From positions 75,775,763-75,839,762 of the forward strand of contig JARDYH010000007.1 of assembly GCA_029215795.1 (NCBI GenBank): a stretch of DNA of 64,000 nt. The letters are read 5' to 3'. This document shows, piece by piece, positions 46,000-58,200 of this stretch. This DNA is from Anniella stebbinsi. Lineage: Eukaryota; Chordata; Lepidosauria; Squamata; Anniellidae. A program made the translations under genes and the position numbers. The notes beneath the pieces are model-generated. The model made no database searches and was not told the DNA's origin. It saw only the letters and a list, made by a program, of their open reading frames with translations. How positions within the stretch are numbered: the first letter of the stretch is position 1; every line of letters begins with the position of its first letter.

Positions 46000-46291
46000 A
46001 ACTAGGCTGACAACTGTTACCCAGAGGACCTTTTCTTCTGTTGCCCCCAGAGGAGATTCGTCTACTTAACTCTTTCTCTCTAAGACAGCTATAAAGGCTA
46101 GCCTCTTCCGGCAGGCCTACCCAGATGAATTTTAAACCAAGAATTTTAAGATGTCTTGATTGTTATTTTGATATTTTATTGGCTTTATATGCTCTTTTAA
46201 TTAATTGTATGTATTTGATTTACATTGTATTGTTGTACTAATGTTGTTCCCCGCCTTGATCCAAAGGGCAAGGCGGGAAATAAATAAATAA

Positions 46292-46335
<44 letters not shown>
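46000..46335 (+). mobile_element. L2 3' fragment with (ATT)n tail
   Basis: ACCCAGAGGACC, CTCTTCCGGCAGGCCTACCC, then CCCGCCTTGATCCAAAGGGC and TAAATAAATAAA followed by about 15 ATT units (46290-46335). A truncated L2. Confidence 0.75.
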
Positions 46336-46336
<1 letters not shown>

Positions 46337-46404
46337 TTCTTTGGAAAGCATATGTTTTGATGCCTCAGCCTGAAAAAATACCATGAAATTTAGCTATAAG
46401 AGAT

Positions 46405-46724
46405 TAGGGTGACCAGATAAAATCCAGGTCAGGGCTCATGTAACTTTAACAGTTGTAGAGCAAAGGGAATTTCAGCCAGTGTCATTTGTACACAATTAGT
46501 TCCTGGTGAAATTCCCTCTTCATCGCAACTGTTAAAGTTGCAGGGGCCCTGCCTTCTTTTGTATCTGGTCATTCTAGTATAGTGCCTGCACCTTTAACTG
46601 TTGTGATGAAGAGGGAATTTCACCAGGTGCTGCATGCATATAAATGACACTGGCTGAAATTCCCTTTTCTCTACAACTGTTAAAGTGACATGAGCCCTGA
46701 CCTGGGTTTTATTTGGTTAGCCTA
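46405..46724. mobile_element. hAT-like foldback MITE, copy 8
   Basis: TAGGGTGACCAGATAAAATCC to GGTTAGCCTA. A perfect 8-bp duplication, TAAGAGAT, lies at 46397-46404 and 46725-46732. Confidence 0.9.
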
Positions 46725-47028
46725 TAAGAGATTGAGGAAACCATCAACTACCTCTTTCTACATACGGCTGACTACCTCCAGCTCATTAGCCATTTAGTGT
46801 CATTGCCCTTTCAAAGCAAAACAACCCCCCCCCCCCACATCTGCCCAGTTCGATATTTGTACTCTGGGATTGCCAGGGCTTGGCTACAATGGAGGTGGTT
46901 GAGGAAGGCCGAAGGACAATGTCTCCCTGCCAAACCATGCCACCACAGGTTGAGCTGACAAATGAGCCTATTCATTCCTATTAAATGGTCCAGGATTTAT
47001 TCTCAGTTGCACCTCCTGGGAGATCCTG

Positions 47029-47132
47029 TATAAAACCCCCCTGAGCTACAGGAGGAGATCATGTGGGTCATGGGGAACTGCGACACAAGTGTTCTGGAGG
47101 ACTCCTGTGTGGACATTGATGGGTGGCGGCTG
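47029..47132 (+). promoter_or_regulatory. TATA box and putative untranslated exon 1 of gene D
   Basis: TATAAAA at 47029-47035, a start site expected near 47060, and a donor CGGCTG|GTAAGA after 47132. A possible acceptor (TTTCCAACACAG) ends at 49172, before the ATG at 49205. The layout copies that of gene C. A small ATG-initiated frame at 47061 does not join gene D in frame. Confidence 0.4.
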
Positions 47133-47221
47133 GTAAGAGTTTTACTTTGAATGAAATGGGTGGGTGGAGGACTCTCTTATTTTCTTGCAATATATATATT
47201 CTCCGGCTTTATCTGTCTTTC

Positions 47222-47420
47222 AATCAAGAGACAGTATGATGTAGTGGTTAGTGTTTTCATCTTAGACTTGGAAGATTCGGTTCAAATCCCCCTTCCACCA
47301 CGACGTGCATTGGGTGATCCTTGAATTAATTGTGCTCACTCAACGAAACCTACTTCACAAGCTTGTTGAGAAGATCAAATAGGGGCAGTGATGCTCACTG
47401 CTCAGAGTTCCTTGGAGGAA
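47222..47420 (+). repeat. MIR-like tRNA-derived SINE
   Basis: A box TGTAGTGGTTAGTG, B box GGTTCAAATCC, then a MIR-like core and 3' part. Diverged. Confidence 0.6.
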
Positions 47421-47792
47421 AGTGGGATTAGAAAAATGCAATAATTCTCAGCTATGGAGACTATTGAATTTAACGGTTTGGCATGGGGTGGTGGGGGGGA
47501 AGAGACTGAAGCGTACTGAGTTGGGCACAAGAACACTCATTGTTGAAGCTGCAACGTTCACCAGCAAGATTGGGTTGACCAGAAGGGCCCCTCCTGCGCT
47601 TTCAATAATTATGCAAAAGCAGGAGTATGGAAACTGCTGCCTTTTCATATCTGTAATATTGACAAGCTTACCTATGCAAAGAATAGTTTCCTGTGTGTCA
47701 TGCAGCTCTTAAAGTTATAGGTGCCTTATCAGGAGAGGAAAAAGGAAGAAGATGGCAACTCTGCTTGCATGAGGTACTTGCCTAAGCATAGA

Positions 47793-48137
47793 TAGGGTGA
47801 CCATAAGGAAAGGAGGACGGGGCTCCTGTATCTTTAACGCTTGTGCTGAAAACAGAATTTGAACAGGAGTTATTTGCATGCATGCAGCACCTGGTGAAAT
47901 CCCCTCTTCATCCCAACAGTTAAAGCTGCAGGAGCTATACTGAAGTGACCAGATACAAAAGAGCGCAGGGCTCCTGCAGCTTTAACTGTTGGGATGAAGA
48001 GGGAAGTTCACCAGGTGCTGCTAGGGTGACCCTATGGAAAGGAGGACAGGGCTCCTGTATCCTTAAGAGTTGTATAGAAAAGGGAATTTCAGCAGGTGTC
48101 ATTTGCATGCATGCAGCACCTGGTGAAATTCCCAGCA
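47793..48137. mobile_element. Two joined, truncated hAT-like MITEs, copy 9
   Basis: One element begins TAGGGTGACCATAAGGAAAG at 47793 and runs past its centre to ACCAGGTGCTGC near 48020. A second begins TAGGGTGACCCTATGGAAAG at about 48023 and stops abruptly at 48137. They belong to the 'agcacctgg' subfamily. 48140-48290 is L2-like sequence. Confidence 0.65.
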
Positions 48138-48501
48138 ATAAAACAGCCACACAATCTGCAACAATAGCAATCTTAGGAGAAGGCCAGAGTAAAATAATAC
48201 ATTTTCAAAGCCTTCTTAAAAGACTGCAGTGGCAGAACATGGCAGATCCCTGATGGCAACGTATCCCAGAGATCTGGGGTTATTGCAGATTGCTTTTATT
48301 GCTGCTATATTCTGGTTTTAATTGTTGCTATTTTTGTTCGTTTGCTAGCTGCTTTGAAAGCCCTACTCACAGCTGGTGTATAAATACCGTACATAATTAA
48401 ATCAAAAATAGCTGGATGGAGCTGGTTATTTTCTGGTACAAATCTGATCAGATTATAATTTATTGCAGATTATATCACCATAAGTCCCACTTGTAATGAA
48501 A

Positions 48502-48821
48502 TAGGCTGACCATATGAAAAGGAGGACAGGGCTCCTGTTACTTTAACAGTTGTAGAGAAAAGGAAATTTCAGCCAGTGTCATTTGTATGCAATTAGTTCC
48601 TGGTGAAATTCCCTCTTCATCACAACAGTTAAAGTTGCAGGCACTATGCTAGAGTGACCATATACAAAAGAAGGCAGGGCCCCTGCAACTTTAACTGTTG
48701 TGATGAAGAGGGAATTTCACCAGGAACTAATTGCATACAAGTGACACTGGCTGAAATTCCCTTTTCTCTACAACTGTTAAAGTTACAGGAGTCCTGTCCT
48801 CCTTTTCATATGGTCAGCCTA
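48502..48821. mobile_element. hAT-like foldback MITE, copy 10
   Basis: TAGGCTGACCATATGAAAAG to GGTCAGCCTA. Direct repeats AATGAAAT flank it, allowing for one-base ambiguity at the TA ends. Confidence 0.88.
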
Positions 48822-49204
48822 AATGAAATCACAATTTATTCATCAACAGAAAAAGAAAATGTGGTTCCTGCTTCAGCACCATTGCTTTTTGCCCATAGGC
48901 AAGTGTAACTGGTTAACTAATTTACTCCTCAACTAAAATGCATGTGATTAATTGAGTATGATTTCTTTAACTGGGTGACCACCAGGATATATAGAATGAT
49001 GTGTAGCCCGATCCTGTGCATGTTTACTCAGAAATAAGCCCCACTGTGTCCAATAGAGCTAGCTCCCAAGTAAGTGCGCATAGAATTGCCATCTAAACTA
49101 GTAGATTCAAAGTGATTTGTTCAACACAAAACCAGAAGAAACATAGTAATTCTTAGGTTTCCAACACAGTTTCTGATATAAGAAGTGTGTGAGAGAGGTT
49201 AAGA

Positions 49205-52200
49205 ATGATCAGACGACATCTCCCTCTGCTCACAGAGTTCCTAGCACTGGGTGAGTATGTCTCAAAGCTCTTTAAACATTTTAAAAAAGATTTACTATAG
49301 GGAGCGGAATGAAAGAAGACTGCCCAAAAGACATACTAGCTCCACCCCTTTATGGCTAGGCTCCACCCTTTAACTACACACCCATGTCCAAGGCATCAAC
49401 CTAGTGTCACCTGTTGTGACTTTCAAGAGATGTCAAGCCTATGACATCAACAGCCTCTGCCTCATGACATCACCACCTTGTGTCATCACTAAGCTCGTCT
49501 CTAGAGTCCCAAATCTCTTCACATTGGCCATGCTGCCTGGAGGCTGATGGGAGTTGGAATAAAAAAAAAAAAGCATTGGGGGGCATGGTTCCCTGTCCCT
49601 AGGTCAGATGAACAAGCCAAGAAAGTCCACAGCATCTGACATTCATTGCTCCTAAACGAGGAAGGTCTTATTCCTAAATGTCATGGCTGATAGCCATTAG
49701 ATGACCTATTAAGCCAGCCTTGCCCAAACTGAAGCCTGCCAAATGTGTCAGACTGCAACCCCCGTCATTCCCAATCAGCATGGCTATGCTGGCATGGAAG
49801 ATGGGAGTTGTAGTCCAACACATTTGCAGGTATCCATGTTGTGCAAGGCTGTATGAAGACTGCTTTTCATTTGGAGATGCTGGTTATCCGCACATTCCTA
49901 AATTACTCACCTAGGGTGCACTGACGATCTAATGATAAAAAAACAAGCTATTTTTCTTCCTGAGCTCGTTGTCTGAAGGTGATGCTTATTTACTGCAGGC
50001 AAGTAGTGAAATGGTTCTTTGCAAACCCAAGTCAGCACTATGTCTGAGGAGGGGACTTGGTCTGAAATGGGCCTCCTCTTGTGTCAATGCCTCCTCTCCC
50101 AAGCGAGTGAAACTGATTATAGTATCCAACAGTGGCAGCATGCCAATCAACACCAGGCAGCCCTTGGTGGGGTTGTGGATACCGCCCTTTAAAGTTCCCA
50201 TAATGCCCCAGAGGGATGCTATGGTAGGGGCATTATGGGAAATTAAAATGGCACCAGGAAAAAATGTTTAAGGGGAGCCAAGGGAAGGTGTCAGCATCAG
50301 CTTTGCAAAAGCCCCAGCAGCTGCCTATAGATGCAGGGTGCCAACATCAGGCCTGTGCACACCTGAGGTTTTGCTAATTGTTTCCACTCATTTCTGTCCA
50401 ACTTTAGTATTGCAGGTGTCATCCTTGGAAGAAGTAGCTGATAGAGGTAGGTTGAAGGTAAATACAGTAAAGCCTCTAGAAAGATATTTCAGCACTGGGC
50501 GATCTTTCAAACAAACTGTATGGGACCTAGGAGGTCTGTGGTTGGAACACAATGAGTTTTTAATTTACAAAAAGCAACCATGAGACGGGAGTTGTGATGG
50601 GGTTGTAGTGTGTGTGTGGGGGGGGGGAGGGTTCTAACTTTTGCCCCCCATTATTTTTAAAGGTATTTTCCCCCCCAAAGCATATGCATTTTCCTATGCA
50701 TTTTGTCCTAAAATAGATATTTTTGAACACATTTCCTCCTAAAATATGCCTTTTAAGCTAAATACAAATTTTATAAAACTTTTGGTAGGGATGTCCAGTG
50801 CTGGGGAATCCATTTCGTTTTTGGCTCAGTGGATTTTCCCAGCATGCCTGACTTGGCTTGCATTTGTGGGCTAAACTGTGTTTTTTCCAGAAACCCAGGA
50901 ACTTTTCCTGCATTTTTCTTATTTGTGCAAATTGCAGCCAAAATTCATGCAAATTACACAATCTGGAGCTGCAATTTGCACAGATCTTTGTAAATTGCCA
51001 GCTCCATGAGCTAAAGAGATGGATGAGCTTTCTTTGTATTTTTATTTGGCATCCATTTTCTATCCATAAACTGCCTCTCCTTTCACAAGTGATCTCGTTT
51101 CATCTTGGTAATCCAAAGAATCTACTTTGTCTGGGTCCTGAATAGATCTGGCCTCCAGAATAACTCACTGCCCTCTTTGATAACTGAGATCCTATCCACA
51201 TTGCCCTTAAAACGACTTATATTCTGTTTAAAACGTGTTTTTTTAAGTCATTTCATTATGTGGTAGGACACACTAAGCAGTACTTACGTTTCATAGTGAC
51301 TGCTTCCTCCGTCCTCAGAGTGTTCACTGGTGTATTGCAGGGTTAATTCCTTGACTCTTCTTCTTTAGTTTTTGTTTTGCAGGCTGCTTGAGTTAGGGAG
51401 ACAGAAGTGGGCGGGTCAAGCAGCCTGCAAAACAAAACCGAAAGAAGAAGAGTCAAGGAATTAACCCTGTAATACACCAGTGAACACTTTGAGAACGGAG
51501 GAAGTAGTCACTATGAAACATAAGTACTGCTCATTGTGTCCTACCAAGTAACGAAATGACTTAAGAAAACAGGTTTTTAAAAAGAATATATGTCATTTTA
51601 AGGGCAATGTGGATAGGCTAAATGTTAAAAAATAAGTTTCTATTTTCTTTCTAGATATTGTGAAACTGCAAAGTACATTCACAATATTCCTACCTACTAC
51701 CATCACTGATATTTTATCTGTGCCCATTCAGACTCACTGCTTTACCCTTATGGACCCAAGTATCAAGACAGAAGAACCCCAAAGGCAGATGATGGGGCAT
51801 CTCCCCAGATCTCAATCTCTGAGTACTTCTTGTTTTATGCCAAGAGACATCAGTCCCTTTATGTAAGTACTGGTGAATGAACGTGGCTTTGCACGGGTTA
51901 GACTATCCCTTCATGTGATATGGCGAAGCCTTCAACCAAACACATTGAACTGTCAGAGTTGGACATATAATGACCATATCATCTGAGTGAAGTCATACCC
52001 ACTGGCAGCCCTAAGCATTTCCCCTGCTATTGTGTACCCCATAGCCCCCTATCCTGAATGGTGAGACATTCAGGATAGAGAAAAGAAAGTACTTTTTCCA
52101 CACAATGCAGAGTCAAACTATGGAACTGATTACCACAAAGTGTAGTGATGGCCACCAATTTGGACAGCTTTAAAAGGGGATTAGACAAATTCATGGAGGA

Positions 52201-55200
52201 GAAGGCAATCAGTGGCTACTAGTCATGATGGGCATGTATTACTCCAGTATCAGAGGTGGTATGCCTCTGAATACCAGTTGCTGGGGAAAGTGTTTTATTG
52301 TGTTCAATAAGCTTGTGAGCTTTCCACTGTGGGAACAAGCTTCCAGACTAGATAGGCATTTGGTCTGGTCCAGTAGGCTCGTCTTATTTAATTTTCATTT
52401 CATTTATTACATTCCTATAGAGCCCAATAGCTGAAGCTCTCTGGGCAGTTTACGCACAAAACTGTTTTCTCGGATTAATTTCTGAGGAGCCAGGATCATC
52501 CATTTTGTTCGGTAGATAGCAAAAGTTCATTGGGAATAATCCTATTAAAAATGTTCTAGAATCAAGGCAGGGGGCTGATTGTGTGTGTGTGTGGGGGGAG
52601 ATGATCCTTCTGTTAGGTACACCCCTGTGGACACACCTCTAGGGACAGAGTTTTGACACTTGGGAAAGTGGAGGCTGGGGGCTCCGATGTCAGTGAGGCG
52701 GTGGATCTGACATGGGTTTCAGTCAGAACCCTAAAGGCGCTATCCGAGGTGTGAAGCAAATTTGTTTATTTACTGCCCTTCCTTGCAAAGAGCTCAGGAT
52801 AACTAACGACCTGTATAAAGACTCAGGTTTTGGATGCCCTTGGGCCAGACACTCTCCATTGGGTCCGTCCTTGGGTGAGTGACCTTCTTGCTGCCATTGG
52901 CATCCTCTGCTATTGCTCTTCATCCTTTGTCGTTGTTGTTGTTGCCTCTTGCTTGCTTGGTAGGCATCCAGCCAGTGAGGACGTAGGTAGCGGCATCTGC
53001 TGCTCCTTCTCACCATCACTCACTGTTATCTGAGCCAGAGTGAAAGGCAGGTGAATGACCAGGTGGCATTGGTGAAGAGGAGGAGCAAGACCAGGGAGCT
53101 TGTCAGTGGGCCCATGCTGGGGTGAGGGCTCTCGGCAGGTGCCCAACCATGCCTACCTTTGACGCTGGCCCTGTAAGATGATAAAACACGTGGGTACCAA
53201 TAAAACCATTTCCGGTAAGAATGACAAATACGTCATAAAATTCAATAAAAACCGTATTGTCACCCTCCCACAGGTTAACAATAATGGCGTGGTATCGTTT
53301 GGCAAACCCGTCGGCCAATTTACCCCTGATCCCTTTCCCCTGACTGATGGCCAGGCCTTTGTAGCCCCGTTTTGGGCCGATGTCGATAACCGCATCACAG
53401 GTGAGGTGTACTATAGGCAGAGCCAGGATGAAGAGCTGTTGCAGAGAGTCACAGCTGACATCAACGCTTACTTCCCGAATGAAAAGTTCACTGCAACCTG
53501 GGCCTTCGTGGCCACCTGGGACCATGTGGCTTTCTATGGATCCCTGTCCTCCAAGGTAGGGTTATTTGATTGTTTCTCAATGATGGACTTCCACCCATGC
53601 CGTAGAAACAGCTGCAGTTATAGAAATGGTGGCTATTCCCAATAAAAGGCAGCCTGAATACAATTAACAGTGCATAATTTTGTTATGTAAATAGAAGATA
53701 TTGGGGAAACTTGAGATGCCTCTGGATCAGAGGAACTGAAGCTCTTTCAGTCTGAGGGGTGAATTTCATTTCGGATAAGGTCTCAGGGCCACCTTCCAGT
53801 GATGGGTGGAGCCAAAAGCAAAAGGGGCTGGTCCAAAACACCAGTTTCTTGCAGTTTAGAGCTCTTACTTCCAGTAACTAAACCTTCGGAAAGGCATTTC
53901 GATCTTTTGGAATAGGGGGGGAAAACTGCACAAAAGCCGGGGGAAAGTGGAAGCTGGTGGATCTCATGTCAGTGGGGTGATGAATCTGCTCCGGGTTTCA
54001 GTCAGAACCCAAATGAGCTTTGTGAATCTATGCATATTTAGACAGGATTGGTGCACAATCTATGCATATTTAGACAGAAAAAAATCCTCCAACTCCCAGC
54101 ATCCCCCAACCAGCCATGCTTAATGCCACATCTCCTGTTGTCCTGTAGATGGCCAATTGATATCAACATTTGGATCCATTCACATAATACCTGTAAGGTG
54201 GTTCACACACCCTGCTTCACCCTTGTCCTAAGCTCAGCAGCAAGATTCAGGCAAGAACAGCAGCTAAGCCAACTATAGCTCATAGACGCCCCACTCCCAC
54301 TCCAAATGAAGCCAGGAGGATAGATAGGAAGGGATTGGGGGCAGGATTGGGATCATGGTGCCCTGACCTCAGCTGGCGAAAAGACATACAGTTTTCTCTA
54401 ATAGAAAACTGGGCCATGTGTAATGTATCTTGCTTATTTACATTTCACTGTAAATCGGTATGTGCTTAACCTGCCCTACATGTCATAATAAATCTTGATT
54501 TAAATGCCTTGTTAGGAACTTGAAGCTCTCAGGACACTGTGGCCAGATGATAAAATAAGTGTAATCGTTTCGCTTGCCAACAAAATCAAAGGAGCCATAA
54601 CTAGAGAGCTGTTTTCTCTCTGCTTCAGTTCACCCTGGTCTAAAAGGAAATGGCATTCATCAGAGTCAAAGTGACTGATTCGACTCCTTCTGTTGTTTAA
54701 ATTTAGGCTAGATTGGTATGCGTTCCAAGATTTGCTCCTAAGGGACAAACTACATCTGATGGTTGTTTTTTTTTGTAATGGTAAATGGCAGGTGGGGAAG
54801 GTGATCAGGATTGGGAGCATGGTGCCAGTGGGGATGTGCAGGCACACATCATGACAACAACCCCGATTGGAGAGTCCAAACATTGCAGGCACCTGTGTTG
54901 ATTCCTAGTAACCAACCAGTTCTATCAGGTCTTTTGTAAAGTGAATGGGTCCTAATTCCCCATTCAGGAACAAGCCAGCCCAAAACATTTTGCATTGCAA
55001 CAAGGTACAATATATTGTTGCTGCGAAAATTCATTTCCCCCATAGCTGCTATGTCGTTTGCAGTTAAGCTCAGGGGAAACAAGGAATTGAGAGGGGGGTA
55101 GCAGATGACATCAGCTAATCAAACATGCCAAAGCTCCATTCCTGCCACCGCTGCATTCCTGGCAGCCCTGATTCCGCTACACCACTGCATGGGTGTACAG

Positions 55201-58200
55201 AAGAGTTAGCCCTTTTCTCCCCTGACTTTTCTCCTGATGCAAAGAGGAGTTTCAAGGGTGGTGGTGAGGAAAGGATTTTCATCAGGATCACACCATGGGA
55301 TGAAAGGATGACCCTCCTCATATCTGTCCACTCCCTCATGCTTGCCATTAAAAAAAAAATCACACAACTACAAGTGATGCAATTAGCATTAAATGTAATT
55401 TAATTCGGCTTAGGGTGGTCAGGTGTCCTACTTTAGAGAGGACAGTCCTCTGTTTTGGATTGCAGTCAAATGGACAGTTCACTGAAAGTGTCCTCCATCG
55501 AGAGTATCTGGATTAAAATAAATGGAGCAAAGAATAAAAGGAACATGACAGTCGGAGTCTACTACTGACAACCCAATCAAGGAGATGAGGATGAAACTTT
55601 TGAAAAGCAAATTGCCAGTGTTTCGAGGAAATCTGATGTAGTAGTAATGGGGGACTTCAATTACCCCGATACCTGTTGGGAAACAATTTCTTTCAAAAGT
55701 GGCCCCTCCTAGAAATTCCTGACTTGTGTGGCTGATAACTTTCTCCTACAGAAAGTAGAGGAAGAAACTAGAGGACCAAATATCCTTGACTTGATACTGA
55801 CCAATAGGGAGGACTTAGTGGATAAAGTGGCAGTTTTGGGAAGTCTGGGGGAAAGTGACCACGTCATCCTTGAGTTCTTGATTTTAAAGGAAGCAAAAGC
55901 TGAATGTAGCCATATGCGTACTCTGGATTTCAGGAAAGCTGATTTTAATAAACTCAGAACTATGATAAGTAAAGTCCCATGGCAAGTGACCCTAATGAGA
56001 AAAGGAGTCCAAGATGGGTGGGAGTTTTTAAAAAAGGAAATTTTAAAGACACAATTACAAACAATTCCAACAAGGAAAAAAGATAGAAGACAACAGAAGA
56101 AACCAATGTGGCTCCACAAAAAGCTCAGAGATGACTTGAAAATAAAAAAAGGATACATATAGGAAGTGGAAGGAAGGCTACAAAAGAAGAGTACAAACAA
56201 GTAGTGTAGAAGTGCTGGAATGGTGTCAGGAAGGCTAAAGCTGAAAATGAGCTGAGGCTAGCGAGGGATGCTAAAAGCAATAAAAAGGCTTTCTTCAGAT
56301 ACGTGAATAGTAAAAGACAGAGGAAAGAAATGGTGGTTCAACTGCTTAATGAGGATGGCAAATTGGTAACAGATGACAAAGAAAAGGCTGAAGTGCTCAA
56401 TTCTACTTCTCCCCAAAGCGGGTCTTTGACCCCCCTGGAAAAAGTGAAGTACAAGCTGAAGGGGCAGGATTGCAGTTTGAGATTGATAAACAAATGGTCA
56501 AGGAACACCTACATTCTTTGAATGAGTTCAAATCTCCAGGGCCCAACAAACTGCATCCTAGAGTAATAAAGGAGCTGGCAGAAGAACTCTCGGAACCATG
56601 TCTGTTATCTTTACAAAATCATGGAAGACAGGTGAAGTGCCGGACGACTGGAGGAGGCCTAATGTTGTCCCTATCTTTAAAAAGGGCAAAAAGGAGGAAC
56701 CTGGGAACTACAGACCAGTCAGTCTGACATTCATCCCTGGGAAAATTTTGGAACAGATTATAAAGAAGTCAGTCTCTAACCGCCGTGAAAACAATGCAGT
56801 GATTAGTAGAAGCCAGCATGGATTTGTAAAGAACAAATCCTGTCAGACTAATCTGACCTCATTTTTTTGATCGGGTAATCTCCCTTGTGGACTGTGGGAA
56901 TGCTGTGGACATAGTATATCTTGACTTTAGCAAAGCTTTTGACAGCGTGCCCCATGACATTCTGATTCACAAACTGGTGAAAAGTGGGCTAGATGGAACA
57001 ACTATTACGTGGATCCAGAGTTGGCTACAGAATCAGGCTCAAAGAGTGCTTATCAATGGTACATTTTCACACTGGGAGGAGGTAGCGAGCGGGGTACCGC
57101 AGGGCTCAGGCTTGGGCCCAGTGTTCTTCAACATTTATATTAATGATTTGGACGAGGAGGTGCTTATTAAATTTACAGATGACACATAATTGGGTGGGAT
57201 TGCTAATACCCTGGAAGACAGAAACAAACGCCAAAGTGATCTTGATAGACTGGAGCACTGGCTGAAAACAAAAATTTAATAGGGATAAATGCCAAGTTCT
57301 ACACCTAGGAAAAAGAAACCATATGCACAGTGACAAGATGGGGGATACTTGGCTCAGCAATATGACAAGAGAGAAGGATCTTGGAATTGTTGTAGATCAC
57401 CAGCTGAATATCAGCCAACAGTGTGACGTGGCTGCAAAAAAAGCAAATGCTGGTTTGGGCTGCATTAATAGAAGTATAGCTTCCAAATCACGTGAGGTAC
57501 TGGTTCCCCTCTATTCGGCACTGGTTAGGCCCCATCTTGAGTATTGCGTCCAGTTCTGGGCACCACACTTCAAGACGGATGCAGACAAGCTAGAGGGCAA
57601 CAAGGATGATCAGGGGTCTGGAATCAAAGCCCTATGAGGAGAGACTGAAAGAAATGGGCATGTTTAGCCTGGAGAAGAGAAGAATGAGGGGAGATATGAT
57701 AGCACTCTTCAAATATTTGAAAGGTTGTCACACGGAGGAGGGCCAGGACCTCTTGTCGATCAACCCAGAGTGCAGGACACGGAATAATGGGCCCAAGTTA
57801 CAGGAAGCCAGATTCCGGCTGGACATCAGAAAAAAACTTCATGACTGTTAGAGCAGTGTGACAATGGAACCAATGACCTAGGGAGGTGCTGGGCTCTTCT
57901 ACATTAGAGGCCTTCAAGAGGCAGCTGGACAACCATCTGTCAGGCATGCTTTAAGGTGGATTCCTGCACTGAGCAGGAAGTTGGACTTAATGGCCTTATA
58001 GTCCCCTTCTAACTCTAGTATTCTATGATTCTATGATTTGATGGGCTGTCCGGTCCAAATATGCTTTAAAGATAAAGAATCATAGAAAGGGGGGAGGTCT
58101 AGGGGTCATGGAGCTGCCCATCAACAGATTGTACCTCTGCAGGAGACAGGAGGCGTGCTGCTCACCTGATCAGTCTTTTCCACTATAGTATGATGTGTTG

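Noticed and set aside
47061..47132. ATG-initiated frame in the putative leader exon of gene D as the true start
   Set aside because: It ends in phase 0 and the next putative exon gives an early stop. It has no signal peptide.
48654..48908. Open frames beginning [20 protein letters not shown], repeated several times in the window
   Set aside because: They lie in the arms of the hAT-like foldback MITE and recur only because the repeat recurs. There is no transposase motif.
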